DNA of 64,000 nucleotides, from NCBI RefSeq assembly GCF_008360935.1, contig NZ_SRXO01000001.1, positions 1 through 64,000 of the forward strand. Reading direction: 5' to 3'. A program made the translations under genes and the position numbers. The stretch comes from Siccirubricoccus phaeus. Lineage in GTDB: Bacteria; Pseudomonadota; Alphaproteobacteria; Acetobacterales; Acetobacteraceae. The notes below the pieces were generated by a model. The model did no database searches. It worked only from the letters and a program-made list of their open reading frames with translations, and had not been told where the DNA came from. Shown piece by piece: positions 41,109 through 49,487 of this stretch (positions are counted from its first letter, which is position 1; the number at the start of each line of letters is the position of its first letter).

Positions 41109-43256
41109 TCACCACCGATAGGCCAGGCTGCCGATCACCGTGCGCCCCGCGCCGTAATAGCAATAGAAGGCGCCCTGGCAGGAAGCCACATAGTCCTTGT
41201 CGAAGAGATTCGAGGCGTTGATCCGCGCCCGCCAGGGGCCGATGGCGTAGCTGATCGAGGCATCGAACAGCGTCACCGCCGGCGAGCGGAACTGGTTGGC
41301 GTTGTCGCCGTAAAGCGCGCTCATGAAGCGCAGCCCGGCGCCGAATTCCAGCCCGCTCAGCGGCCCCTCGGGGAAGCGGTAATCCATCCAGAGATTGGCC
41401 ATGTGCTCCGGCACCAGGGCCGGGCGGTTGCCCGCCGTGCCGTCATTCGCCTTGGTGATGCGGCCATCCAGCCAGGTGTAGGAGGCGATGAGGCGCAGCC
41501 TCTCCGTCAGGCTCGCCAGCGCCTCCAATTCGAGGCCCCGCACATTCACCTCGCCGGTCTGCACCTGGAAGCTGGTGAAGACCGGGTCGCGGGTGGAGAC
41601 GTTGCTCTGGGTCAGGTCGAAATAGGCGGCGGAGATCAGGCTCTCGCGGCCCGGCGGCTGGTAGCGGATGCCGATCTCCCATTGCTCGCCCTCGGTCGGG
41701 CGGAAGCTGCCACCGCCGCGCTGCGGCGCCGCCGCGCCCACCACCGGATCGAAGGAGGTGGAGTAGGAGAAATAGGGCGCGACACCGGCCTCGAAGAGGT
41801 ACATCAGCGCCGCCCGGCCGGTGAAGGCGCCGTCATTGCTGCTGCTGCGGCTGCCATTGAGCTGGCTGGTCTGGGTGCTCTGGGCGAAATCCTGCCGGCC
41901 GCCGAGGGTCAGCAGCCAATTGCCGAAGCGAAGCTGGTCCTGGGCGTAGACGCCGAATTGCAGCAGCCGGTCGTCGCGGTTGACGGAGATCACCGGGGCG
42001 ATGCGCGGATCCGGAATGGCGCTGCCATAATTGGGGTTGAACAGGTTCAGCGTGCCGCCGGCCCCGAAATAGCTTTGGTAATTGCCCCAGTACTGCCGGT
42101 AATCGGCACCCAGCAGCAGCGTATGCGCCACCGGGCCGGTGGCGAAGCGCGCCGTTCCCGTCGTATCGAGATTGACCGTGTCGGAGCTTTCCCGCTGCAC
42201 CAGGCTGCCGCGGGTCAGGGTGCTCTGGTCGGCCGAGAGGGCCGAGCCGTACATGTTCTGGAAGTCGACGCGGTTGTTCAGCCAGCGCGCATTCTGCTGG
42301 ATGCTGAACACCTCGTTGAAATCATGCCGGAAATCCCAGCCGACGCTCCAGACCGAGACGTCCGAATCGCGGAAATCGGGCTCCCCGACGAAGCGGTTGC
42401 GGGGGATGCGGCCATTGCGGTTGGCCAGCAGCGTGCCCTGGGCGGGCAGGCCGATGGGCGAGACGGTCCGGTCGTACTGGAAGCGGCCGAGCAGGGTGAG
42501 GGAGGTCGCGGCATCCGGCCGCCAGGTGACGGCCGGGGCGAAATAATAGCGGTCGTCATCGGCGTAATCGATCTGCGAGCCGCTGTCCCGCACCACGCCG
42601 GTCATCCGGTAGAGGAAGCGCCCATCCTGCGTCGCCGGGCCGCCGACATCGAAATCAGCCTCATAGCGGTCGAAGCTGCCGGCGGAGAGGCGCACCTCGC
42701 CGAAGGGCGTCTCGGTCGGGCGCTTGCTGACCAGGTTGACCAGCCCGCCCGGCACGGTCTGGCCATAGAGCACGGAGGCTGGGCCGCGCAGCACCTCGAT
42801 CCGCTCCATGCCGTATTGCTCGAGGGAGCTGGGGCCGAATTGCCGCAGCAGGCGGAGCCCGTCGAGATACTGGCTCGACCGCGCGTCGAAGCCGCGGATG
42901 CGGGCGCTATCGAAGCGCGAATCGAAGCCCGAGAGGCCGATGGTGACGCCGGGCACGTAGCGCAGCGCTTCCTCCACGCTGCGGACCGCCTGGGTGTCGA
43001 TGCGGTCCCGGGTGATGACGGTGAGGGATTGCGGCGTTTCGATCAGGGGCGTGTCGGTCTTGGTGCCGCTGGCGGCGACAGGGGCGACATAGCCCTGGAC
43101 CGGGCTGGTGCCGGTGGGACGGCCGCCTTCCACCTCGATCTGCGGCAGGGCGACGGCGCCGCCGGCTTCCGGTGCGGTCCCCTGGCCGAAGGCCGGGGCA
43201 GTCGAGGCCAGGATCAGGCCGATCGCCGCATAACCCGCTGCCTGCCGTGCTGCCAT
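41109..43256 (-). CDS. TonB-dependent siderophore receptor
   Basis: 715 residues from ATG 43256. Signal peptide 1-24 (ends APAFGQG). The plug domain spans ~50-180 with T-D-T-P-L-I-E-T-P-Q-S-L-T-V-I-T, R-I-R-G-F-D-A-R, Y-G-M-E-R-I-E-V-L-R-G-P-A-S-V-L-Y-G and P-G-G-L-V-N-L-V-S-K-R-P, which is the FpvA/FhuA-type pattern. The remainder is a 22-strand barrel ending in R-W with the aromatic C-terminus needed for BAM recognition. It imports ferric siderophores across the outer membrane with TonB energy. No siderophore synthesis genes adjoin it. A Fur-like palindrome lies upstream. Confidence 0.93.
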   Translation of the reverse strand: MAARQAAGYAAIGLILASTAPAFGQGTAPEAGGAVALPQIEVEGGRPTGTSPVQGYVAPVAASGTKTDTPLIETPQSLTVITRDRIDTQAVRSVEEALRYVPGVTIGLSGFDSRFDSARIRGFDARSSQYLDGLRLLRQFGPSSLEQYGMERIEVLRGPASVLYGQTVPGGLVNLVSKRPTETPFGEVRLSAGSFDRYEADFDVGGPATQDGRFLYRMTGVVRDSGSQIDYADDDRYYFAPAVTWRPDAATSLTLLGRFQYDRTVSPIGLPAQGTLLANRNGRIPRNRFVGEPDFRDSDVSVWSVGWDFRHDFNEVFSIQQNARWLNNRVDFQNMYGSALSADQSTLTRGSLVQRESSDTVNLDTTGTARFATGPVAHTLLLGADYRQYWGNYQSYFGAGGTLNLFNPNYGSAIPDPRIAPVISVNRDDRLLQFGVYAQDQLRFGNWLLTLGGRQDFAQSTQTSQLNGSRSSSNDGAFTGRAALMYLFEAGVAPYFSYSTSFDPVVGAAAPQRGGGSFRPTEGEQWEIGIRYQPPGRESLISAAYFDLTQSNVSTRDPVFTSFQVQTGEVNVRGLELEALASLTERLRLIASYTWLDGRITKANDGTAGNRPALVPEHMANLWMDYRFPEGPLSGLEFGAGLRFMSALYGDNANQFRSPAVTLFDASISYAIGPWRARINASNLFDKDYVASCQGAFYCYYGAGRTVIGSLAYRW

Positions 43257-43302
43257 GCGTCGTCCCTCGAGCCTGCGTGACGGGCGGCAGCCATACATGC
43301 AA

Positions 43303-43319
43303 TTGCGTCTCGTTCGCAA
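43303..43319. promoter_or_regulatory. Candidate Fur box upstream of the siderophore receptor
   Basis: TTGCGTCTCGTTCGCAA is an imperfect palindrome (TTGCG...CGCAA) followed by a third related half, CTCATTGCG. It lies 47-63 bp upstream of the receptor start, in the right place for iron-dependent repression. The match to alphaproteobacterial Fur sites is judged by eye only. Confidence 0.4.
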
Positions 43320-43421
43320 CTCATTGCGTCACGCCGGTGCGGGCTGGCGGCACTGCCGCCAACGGGCGGAGCCCCTGGCGGGGGTGCGGGCGGCGCCCCC
43401 GTCCTTCCCCAGCCTTATTGC

Positions 43422-44384
43422 CTATTCCGCCGCCAGAAGCGGCGCGTCCAGCAGCCCGGCTTCCGTCAGCGCCGCGCCGATCCGGCGGATTTCCGCCTCC
43501 GTCAGCTTCTTCAGCGGCGGCCGCACCACGGCACGGGGCAGTTTGCCCAGCAGCGCCAGCGCTTCCTTCATGCGGTTGTGCATGTCGAAGAAGGGTTCGG
43601 CGTAGAAGGCCTCGGCGGTCGGACGGATGCGGGCGTCCAGCGCCTGGGCCGCGCGTATATCGTCCGCCTGCACTGCGGCGAAGAGCCGCGCCTGCAAATC
43701 GGCGATCACCGAGCCGGAGCCGGAGAGCAGCCCCGCCGCCCCGGTGACGAGAGAGGCGAAGAGCCAGGCGCTATGCGTGCTCAGCACGTTCACCGGACGG
43801 CTGAGCCCCTGCAGCACGCGGATATGCCGCGCCGCCAGGGCGGGATCGTTGCACCAATCCTTGATGGCGCGGAAGTGCGGGATTTCCTCCGCCAGCGCCA
43901 CCAGCGTGTCCAGCGGATAGGTCAGCCCGGTCACGCCGGGATACTGGAAGACGATCAGCGGCAGGCTGGTCGCCGCGGCGATATGCCGCACATGGTCGGC
44001 CAGGCAGTCGGGCCGCGCCGCATTGCCGCGCGCCAGCACGCCGGGCGGGAAGACCAGCAGGGCGGAGGCGCCGCCCGCCTCGGCCGCCTTGGCCAGCCGC
44101 ACCGCCTGGATGGTGCCGTCGGCATAGACGCCGTTCACCACCGGCAGCCGGTCGCCGATCTCCTGCAAGGTGAGATCCAGCACCCGCTCCTGCTCCTCCG
44201 GGTCGCAGGAGGCGACCTCGGAGGCATGGGCGTTGGTGGTGATGGCGGTGATGCCGGCCGTGGCGCCGACATCCCGCAGATGCGCGCGGTAATTCGCCGC
44301 GTCGATGGAAAGGTCGTCCTGGAAGGGCAGCAGCACGGCGGGGATGACGCCGTGCGGGACATAGCCAGGGAAGCGGGCAGCCAT
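43422..44384 (-). CDS. Dihydrodipicolinate synthase/N-acetylneuraminate lyase family protein
   Basis: 320 residues. The Schiff-base lysine is in F-R-A-I-K-D-W, and the catalytic tyrosine in I-V-F-Q-Y-P-G. Length and sequence suit a pyruvate-type aldolase or dehydratase of the DapA superfamily, not DapA itself, because it sits in a catabolic operon. It would cleave or form a 2-keto acid, or dehydrate one. GAGAGGAGG precedes the ATG. It is the last gene of the six-gene operon and is separated from the ThDP subunit gene by a perfect hairpin. Confidence 0.87.
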   Translation of the reverse strand: MAARFPGYVPHGVIPAVLLPFQDDLSIDAANYRAHLRDVGATAGITAITTNAHASEVASCDPEEQERVLDLTLQEIGDRLPVVNGVYADGTIQAVRLAKAAEAGGASALLVFPPGVLARGNAARPDCLADHVRHIAAATSLPLIVFQYPGVTGLTYPLDTLVALAEEIPHFRAIKDWCNDPALAARHIRVLQGLSRPVNVLSTHSAWLFASLVTGAAGLLSGSGSVIADLQARLFAAVQADDIRAAQALDARIRPTAEAFYAEPFFDMHNRMKEALALLGKLPRAVVRPPLKKLTEAEIRRIGAALTEAGLLDAPLLAAE

Positions 44385-44470
44385 GACGTCCTCCTCTCTT
44401 TTTTCCCCACGAAGCCGCTGCGCGGCTCCGCGGGGGCCCCGGATTCCTCAACTCCTGAAGCCTCGCACAG

Positions 44471-44495
44471 CCTTCCGCGGCAAAGCCGCGGAAGG
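44471..44495. terminator. Perfect hairpin between the ThDP beta subunit and the DapA-like gene
   Basis: CCTTCCGCGGC-aaa-GCCGCGGAAGG, an 11-bp perfect stem with a 3-base loop. No T-tract, so it may be an attenuator or mRNA-stability element that lowers DapA-like expression relative to the upstream genes. Confidence 0.5.
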
Positions 44496-44518
44496 GCAAC
44501 AGGCAGCGACAGCCGTTC

Positions 44519-45133
44519 TCAGGTGACCAGCTTGCTCTTCTTCACGCCCATGCCGCGCATGAAGCGGTCGCGGATCTGCGCCGGGTCGCGCTCCGTCTGG
44601 CCGGCCGGGCCCTGCTCGTCCAGCTTCAGGCCGATGAGATGCGGCCCGTCGGTCGCCAGGCCCTGCTCCACCAGCCGCTCGAAATCCGCCTCGTCGGCCG
44701 CCCAGGCGGCGCTCGTGAGGCCGCAGCCGCGGGCGACGGCGACGAAATCCGTGCCCCCCGCCGCCGGCGTCACCTGGCCGCCGGTGATCTGGTAGGTGCC
44801 GTTGTCCATCACCAGGATGATGAGGTTCTTCGGCGCCTGGGTCGCGACGGTGGACAGGCACCCCAACTGCATCAGCAGCGAGCCATCGCCTTCCAGGGCA
44901 AAGACCTTCCGCTGCGGCTGGGCGATGGCGACGCCGAGGGCGATCGGGATCGCCAGCCCCATGCTGCCCAGCATGTAGAAATTCTGCGGCCGGTGGCCGG
45001 CGGTGAAGAGGTCGAAATTGCTGTGGCCGATGCCGCCGATCACGGCCTCGTCCCGGTGCAGCTTGGCGACCAGCCGCTTCGTGAGATCGAAGCGGTACAT
45101 GCGCTTGGCGTTATGGGCAGTGGTGACGCTCAT
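44519..45133 (-). CDS. ThDP-dependent decarboxylase, beta (PP-domain) subunit
   Basis: 204 residues, one half of a split ThDP enzyme. The cofactor motif G-D-G-S-L-L-M-Q... followed ~27 residues later by D-N-G-T-Y (the ThDP Mg/diphosphate motif) is clear. Related to sulfopyruvate decarboxylase beta (ComE) and phosphonopyruvate decarboxylase. With its partner it should decarboxylate a 2-keto acid to an aldehyde. It starts 4 bp after the alpha-subunit stop and has a start at 45133. Confidence 0.88.
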   Translation of the reverse strand: MSVTTAHNAKRMYRFDLTKRLVAKLHRDEAVIGGIGHSNFDLFTAGHRPQNFYMLGSMGLAIPIALGVAIAQPQRKVFALEGDGSLLMQLGCLSTVATQAPKNLIILVMDNGTYQITGGQVTPAAGGTDFVAVARGCGLTSAAWAADEADFERLVEQGLATDGPHLIGLKLDEQGPAGQTERDPAQIRDRFMRGMGVKKSKLVT

Positions 45134-45137
45134 CGTC

Positions 45138-45665
45138 TCAGCCCCCCACCTTCACCGGGTTGGCCTTGCCGCCGGTCAGCAGCGGCGAGAGGATCAGCGC
45201 CGCTGGCTGCTGCGTGCTCAGCGCCTGGCGGATGGTGCGGTCCACGATGAAGCCGCATTCGTCCAGCCGGGTGATCACATGATGCTCCATCGCCAGCGCC
45301 TCCAGCGTCGGGCGCATGGTCCGCCACACCGCCGCCTGGCCGATATTGAACTCGCCCAGCGTGCCGCGCTCGCTGATCATCATCAGCGCCGGGATCTGGA
45401 AGGCGCAGGGCAGGCTGGCCAGGACATTCGCCAAAGTGGCGAAGCCGCTGGTCTGCATCAGCGCCATGCCGCGCATGCCGGCCATCACGGCGCCACAGAC
45501 GATGCCGATCGCCTCCTCCTCCCGCGCCGTGGTGAAGGCGGTGAAGAAGGGATCGGCATGGATGGCGTTGATCAGCGGCTTCAGCACATTGTCGGGCACA
45601 TAGGGAATGAGGCGGATCTCATTCGCCTTGAGTTGCTCGACCACGATTTCATGCCAGGGCTGCAT
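45138..45665 (-). CDS. ThDP-dependent decarboxylase, alpha (Pyr-domain) subunit
   Basis: 175 residues. It has the Pyr domain with the catalytic glutamate in T-A-R-E-E-E-A-I-G-I-V-C-G, and the G-x-x-A-L-M-Q-T-S-G-F segment also found in ComD-like subunits. It pairs with the downstream beta subunit to form the active site at their interface. The keto-acid substrate could be sulfopyruvate, phosphonopyruvate or an organic analogue; nothing in the operon is specific for sulfur or phosphorus. It begins 13 bp after the Bug gene. Confidence 0.86.
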   Translation of the reverse strand: MQPWHEIVVEQLKANEIRLIPYVPDNVLKPLINAIHADPFFTAFTTAREEEAIGIVCGAVMAGMRGMALMQTSGFATLANVLASLPCAFQIPALMMISERGTLGEFNIGQAAVWRTMRPTLEALAMEHHVITRLDECGFIVDRTIRQALSTQQPAALILSPLLTGGKANPVKVGG

Positions 45666-45678
45666 ACCCGGGACTCCT

Positions 45679-46671
45679 CTACTCGACGGCGATCCTGGCC
45701 TGCCGGATCACCTCGCGCCAGAGGGGGACTTCCTTCGCCACGCGCGCCTTCAGCCCCTCCGGGCCCTCCGCCGCCACCAGCACCCCGCCCAGCCGGTAGC
45801 GCTGCTGGATATCCGGCTTGGCCAGCACCTGCAACGTGGCCTGGGCCAGCTTCTGCACGATCGGCGCCGGCGTCGCCGCCGGGGCGTAGAGGGCGTTGAA
45901 GGTTTCGGAAACCGCATCCTCCACGCCCAATTCGGCCAGGGTGGGCACGTCCGGCAGATCCGGGCTGCGGGTGGCGCCGGTCTGCGCCAGGACGCGGACC
46001 TGGCCGTTGCGCTGAGCGGTCTCCACCTGGCCGCCCTGGCTGGCGATCAGCACCTCCGTGGTGCCGGCCAGGATGGCCTGCACCGCCGGCCCGGCGCCGA
46101 GGAAGGGGATGTGCTGGAGGGGCGCGCCGGTGCGCAGTTTCAGCACCTCGCCCGCCAGATGCGGCGTGGTGCCGATGCCGGGGGAGGCGTAGTTGAACCG
46201 GTCCGGCTGCGCCTTGGCCGCGGCGACCAGCTCCGCCAGGGTCTTGATGCCGGTATCGGGCCGCACGCAGATCAGATTGGGCGAGGCGCCGAGCGTCCCG
46301 ACATAGGCGAAATCCTTGAAGGGATCATAAGGCGCGTTGCGGTAGAGGCTGGCATTCACCACGAAGACGGAGCTGGCGACCAGCAGCGTGTAGCCATCCG
46401 CCGCCGCCCGGGCGACATAGCCGATGCCGATATTGCCGCCGGCGCCCGGCCGGTTCTCGATGACCACCGGCTTGCCGAGGATGTCGGAGAGGCCGGGCCC
46501 GACGATCCGGGCGGAGAGATCGGTGGAGCCGCCGGGCGGGAAGCAGACGACGATGGTGATCGGCCGGTCCGGGTAGCTGGCGGCCGGGTTGCCCTGGGCG
46601 TGCAGGGCAGGGGCGGCAAGGCTGGCGGCAGCGGCCAGCAGGCCACGCCGCGGAAGGCTGGGTCGATGCAC
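45679..46671 (-). CDS. Bug/TctC-family tripartite tricarboxylate receptor protein
   Basis: 330 residues from a GTG at 46671, supported by GGAGG 5 bases upstream; a longer frame to 46779 is less likely. A twin-arginine-like signal (S-L-P-R-R-G-L-L-A-A-A-A) ends near residue 26. The Bug fold motifs follow: Y-P-D-R-P-I-T-I-V-V-C-F-P-P-G-G-S-T-D, then N-R-P-G-A-G-G-N-I-G and D-G-Y-T-L-L. It binds a small carboxylate in the periplasm. No TctA/TctB membrane genes adjoin it. Its place inside the operon suggests it captures that pathway's substrate. Confidence 0.9.
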   Translation of the reverse strand: MHRPSLPRRGLLAAAASLAAPALHAQGNPAASYPDRPITIVVCFPPGGSTDLSARIVGPGLSDILGKPVVIENRPGAGGNIGIGYVARAAADGYTLLVASSVFVVNASLYRNAPYDPFKDFAYVGTLGASPNLICVRPDTGIKTLAELVAAAKAQPDRFNYASPGIGTTPHLAGEVLKLRTGAPLQHIPFLGAGPAVQAILAGTTEVLIASQGGQVETAQRNGQVRVLAQTGATRSPDLPDVPTLAELGVEDAVSETFNALYAPAATPAPIVQKLAQATLQVLAKPDIQQRYRLGGVLVAAEGPEGLKARVAKEVPLWREVIRQARIAVE

Positions 46672-46809
46672 GTTTTCCTCCGGGCCGCCGGCCTTTCCCG
46701 GGCCGGGCGGCGTTGTCAGGGGCTGGCGCCGTCGCCGCCCGGGCGGGATCGCCCATAGCGGGATGATGCCAGGACGCATGCAGAAGGGCCGGGCCGGTGG
46801 CCCGGCGTC

Positions 46810-47214
46810 TCAGGCGGAAGCGGGGGTCTCGCTCGGCGGGTAGTTCAGCTCCACCGCGACGCCGTCCGGGTCGTAGATGAAGAGCTGGGTTTGCCGGTCG
46901 CGCGGGATCACCCGCTCCTCATGCTGGATGCCGCGCGCCTTCAGCCGCGCCTTCATCTCGGCGAGGCCGGTGCAGGTGAAGGCGATGTGGTCCAGCAGGC
47001 CGGTCGGCCCCGCCTCCCGTGGCAGATGCGCGTCGCGCTCGCGCGGGCCGATCAGGTGGACCGTCGGGTTGTCCCCGACATAGAGCCAATAGCCGGGAAA
47101 GCCGAGGGGCGGGCGGTAGCCCACTTCCAGCCCCAGCACGTCGACGTAGAATTCCTTGGTCCGCTCCAGATCGGCGGGGCGGATGGTGTAGTGGTTCAGG
47201 CCTTCGAGGGGCAT
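46810..47214 (-). CDS. VOC family (glyoxalase/dioxygenase-fold) protein
   Basis: 134 residues. The VOC fold is recognised from G-L-N-H-Y-T-I-R at 5-12, D-H-I-A-F-T at ~75-80 and V-A-V-E-L-N-Y near the end; H8, H76 and E123 are the likely metal ligands. It may be a ring-cleaving dioxygenase, lyase or isomerase acting on the product of the upstream oxygenase. It lies 36 bp after the oxygenase stop. Confidence 0.85.
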   Translation of the reverse strand: MPLEGLNHYTIRPADLERTKEFYVDVLGLEVGYRPPLGFPGYWLYVGDNPTVHLIGPRERDAHLPREAGPTGLLDHIAFTCTGLAEMKARLKARGIQHEERVIPRDRQTQLFIYDPDGVAVELNYPPSETPASA

Positions 47215-47250
47215 GGTCCGTGCTCCGTGGAGGTCAGAAGAAGCGCCAGG

Positions 47251-48444
47251 TCAGAAGAAGCGGCCGGAGGGATTCATCCCAAGGAAGAACTGGCCGCACA
47301 TCTCGAGATGCGCCGTGCGCCCCTGCACCTGCTGCCCCGAGGCGTGGATGTCCCGCATGCGGCGCTCGAAGGGGCTGTTGTCGAAGATCGCGGTGGCTCC
47401 GGCCTCGTGGTAGCACCACTCCGCCACCTCCTTGGCGCGGTGGATGGCGGAGGTGGTCGCCAGCCGCACCAGGGCACGCTCCTGGAGGGTGATGTGGCCG
47501 CGCGCCTCGGCCACGGCATGCGCCTCCTCCAGCACCTCCACCAGCCAGGCGCCGGCGGAGCGCAGCTTGGCCTCGGCCTGGGCGATGCCGTTCTGGATCA
47601 CCTCGCTGTCCTTCAGCGGCCGGGACATGGAAGCCGGGGTCTTGCCCTTCGCCATGGCGGTGAAGGCATCCAGCATGCCGCGGGCGATCCCCATGGAAAC
47701 GCCGGCGAAGCCGGAGGCGTAAAGGTTGGTGGTGGTGAATTTGTAGAGCGGCGCATCCACCCGCCGCTCCGCGTCGCTGTCGCGCGTGACGCTGAACTCC
47801 TCCGGCACGAACACGTCGGTGAGGGTGTAGGTGTCGCTGTTGGTGCCGCAAAGGCCGACGACATTCCATTCATCGTGCCAGCGCGGCACGTCGCGCTTCA
47901 CCATCATGGTGCGCTCGAAGACCTTGCCCTCGGCGTCGAGGCGGGTGGAGCCGTCCGCTTCCTCGATCCGGCAATGGCCGCCGACCCAGGTTGAATGGCG
48001 GTTGCCGCTGGCGAAGCGCCAGGTGCCGGTGACCCGGTAGCCGCCCGGCACCACCTTGGCGACGCCCTGGCCATAGCCCCAGGACACGACGGCGCGCGGA
48101 TCGCCCCAGATCTCCCGCGCCGCGTCCGGCGCCATGTAGGCGGCGGCGAAGGAGCAGCCGGAGGCCTGGCAGAGGCACCAGCCGGTCGAGCCATCCGCCG
48201 CGGCGATCGCCTCCTCCATGCGGAAGAAGGTGGCGGGCTTCACCTGCTCGCCATTATAGGCGCGGGGGAGGAGGGTGCGGAACAAGGCGGCGCCGTGCAG
48301 CGCGTCCAGCACCTCCGGCGTCAGCCCCTTGGTGTCCTCGATGCGCTGGCCGGCGGCCTCGATGATCGGGGCGATGGCACGGGCGCGGGCCGCCGGGTCG
48401 GTCCGCCGGGGGAGCTGATCGGTGAGGTCGAGTGCGGCGCTCAT
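47251..48444 (-). CDS. Acyl-CoA dehydrogenase-like flavin monooxygenase (HsaA/DszC type)
   Basis: 397 residues with the C-terminal domain of the Acyl-CoA_dh_2 type, seen in reduced-flavin-using monooxygenases (HsaA, DszC, HpaB-like C2). G-W-C-L-C-Q-A-S-G near residue 87 and G-T-W-R-F-A-S-G-N near 140 are typical. Such enzymes hydroxylate aromatic or sulfur compounds using reduced FMN from a separate reductase, which is missing here. As first gene of the operon it is next to the TetR regulator (146-bp divergent gap) and the operator palindrome. Confidence 0.85.
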   Translation of the reverse strand: MSAALDLTDQLPRRTDPAARARAIAPIIEAAGQRIEDTKGLTPEVLDALHGAALFRTLLPRAYNGEQVKPATFFRMEEAIAAADGSTGWCLCQASGCSFAAAYMAPDAAREIWGDPRAVVSWGYGQGVAKVVPGGYRVTGTWRFASGNRHSTWVGGHCRIEEADGSTRLDAEGKVFERTMMVKRDVPRWHDEWNVVGLCGTNSDTYTLTDVFVPEEFSVTRDSDAERRVDAPLYKFTTTNLYASGFAGVSMGIARGMLDAFTAMAKGKTPASMSRPLKDSEVIQNGIAQAEAKLRSAGAWLVEVLEEAHAVAEARGHITLQERALVRLATTSAIHRAKEVAEWCYHEAGATAIFDNSPFERRMRDIHASGQQVQGRTAHLEMCGQFFLGMNPSGRFF

Positions 48445-48481
48445 GGGCGTCGGGTGCCTCCCTTGGCGGTTGACGGGGTGA

Positions 48482-48497
48482 TTGGTCGATTGACCAA
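48482..48497. promoter_or_regulatory. TetR-type operator palindrome
   Basis: TTGGTC-gatt-GACCAA is a perfect 6-bp inverted repeat in the gap between the oxygenase operon and the divergent TetR gene, 38 bp upstream of the oxygenase start. It is the most palindromic segment there and a good candidate binding site for the adjacent regulator, controlling both directions. Confidence 0.65.
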
Positions 48498-48590
48498 ACC
48501 CTCTTCCCTGCCCAGGGCGATGTCAAGCTTGACCGTGCGAAACCGGCGCGCGGCCGCTATATGCCGGGCGCAGGAGGCTGACCCCAGCAC

Positions 48591-49244
48591 ATGAACATGA
48601 CCGAAACGCCGCCCGAAGCGGCCCCTTCCCCCAGCGTGCGCGACCGGATCCTGGAGGTGGCCCAGATGCTCTTCGCGGAGCAGGGCTTCGCCGCCACCTC
48701 CACCCGCGCCATCGCCCAGGCGGCGGGGGTGAATCTGGCGCAGTTGCACTATCACTACGGGGCGAAGCGGGATCTGTTCCAGGCCGCCTATCTGCGCGGC
48801 GCTTCCCCGGTGACGGAAGCGCGGTCGCGCACCCTGGCGGCGCTGAAGGCGAAGCACGGCGCCACGCCGATCCCGCTGGAGGAGCTGGTGGAGAGCTTCG
48901 TCACCCCCTTCATGCTGAATGGCGAAACCCCGGAAGGCCGCGCCGCGATGAGCATGCATGCGCGGCTGCACACCGAGCCGGACGATATCGGCAAGGAGCT
49001 GCTGAGCACCGTCTATGACGAGACGACGCTGGCCTATCTGGCTGAATTCCAGCGGGCGCTGCCGCAGGTGCCGCATGAGAGGCTGTGCTGGCGGCTATAT
49101 TTCATGATGGGCGCCTATCGCTACACCCTGCTGCGGACGGGTCGGCTGGAGCTGATGTCGGGCGGGGCCTGCGACAGCGGGGATTTCCGCCAGGCGGTGG
49201 CGGAGATCGTGCCCTTCCTCTGCGCGGGGCTGCGGGCGGGGTAG
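48591..49244 (+). CDS. TetR family transcriptional regulator
   Basis: 217 residues. The DNA-binding domain is at ~17-65: R-D-R-I-L-E-V-A-Q-M-L-F-A-E-Q-G-F then T-S-T-R-A-I-A-Q-A-A-G-V-N-L-A-Q-L-H-Y-H-Y, followed by K-R-D-L. The C-terminal domain resembles the DUF1956/CecR-type ligand domain. It most likely represses the divergent oxygenase operon and is released by a pathway compound. The ATG at 48591 is preceded by AGGAGG. It is the last step before a repeat block. Confidence 0.9.
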   Translation: MNMTETPPEAAPSPSVRDRILEVAQMLFAEQGFAATSTRAIAQAAGVNLAQLHYHYGAKRDLFQAAYLRGASPVTEARSRTLAALKAKHGATPIPLEELVESFVTPFMLNGETPEGRAAMSMHARLHTEPDDIGKELLSTVYDETTLAYLAEFQRALPQVPHERLCWRLYFMMGAYRYTLLRTGRLELMSGGACDSGDFRQAVAEIVPFLCAGLRAG

Positions 49245-49371
49245 CGCCCCAGGCGCTGGCTTGGGAAGCAGGAAAAAAGCGGAAGGGGCGGGGGCTCCGT
49301 CCTGCAGGCGCGAAGCTGAGCGATGACGGGATGAAATCGGCCCGGCAAGATTGGGGGCTTCGCCCCCAAAC

Positions 49372-49487
49372 CCCCAGCAGAGGGCGCTGCCCTCTGCACT
49401 CCCGCCGGGGCCAGGACCTGGCCCCGGACCCCGGTCCGAGTTTTAAACCCGACGGTCGAACCTGCGGACTCAGGGGCAAAGTCCCCG
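49372..49487. repeat. Hairpin-rich dispersed repeat between tetR and the BLUF gene
   Basis: Its first part is the same as positions 1-36 (AGAGGGC-gct-GCCCTCT then CCGCCGGGG). It carries CCAGG-ac-CCTGG and the core at 49438-49471, which runs from GAG through ACCCGACGG to GGACTC. It lies between the convergent ends of tetR and the BLUF operon. Confidence 0.75.

Noticed and set aside
44471-44495. Intrinsic terminator ending the operon before the DapA-like gene
   Set aside because: No T-tract in either direction and the next gene has the same orientation, so only attenuation is suggested.
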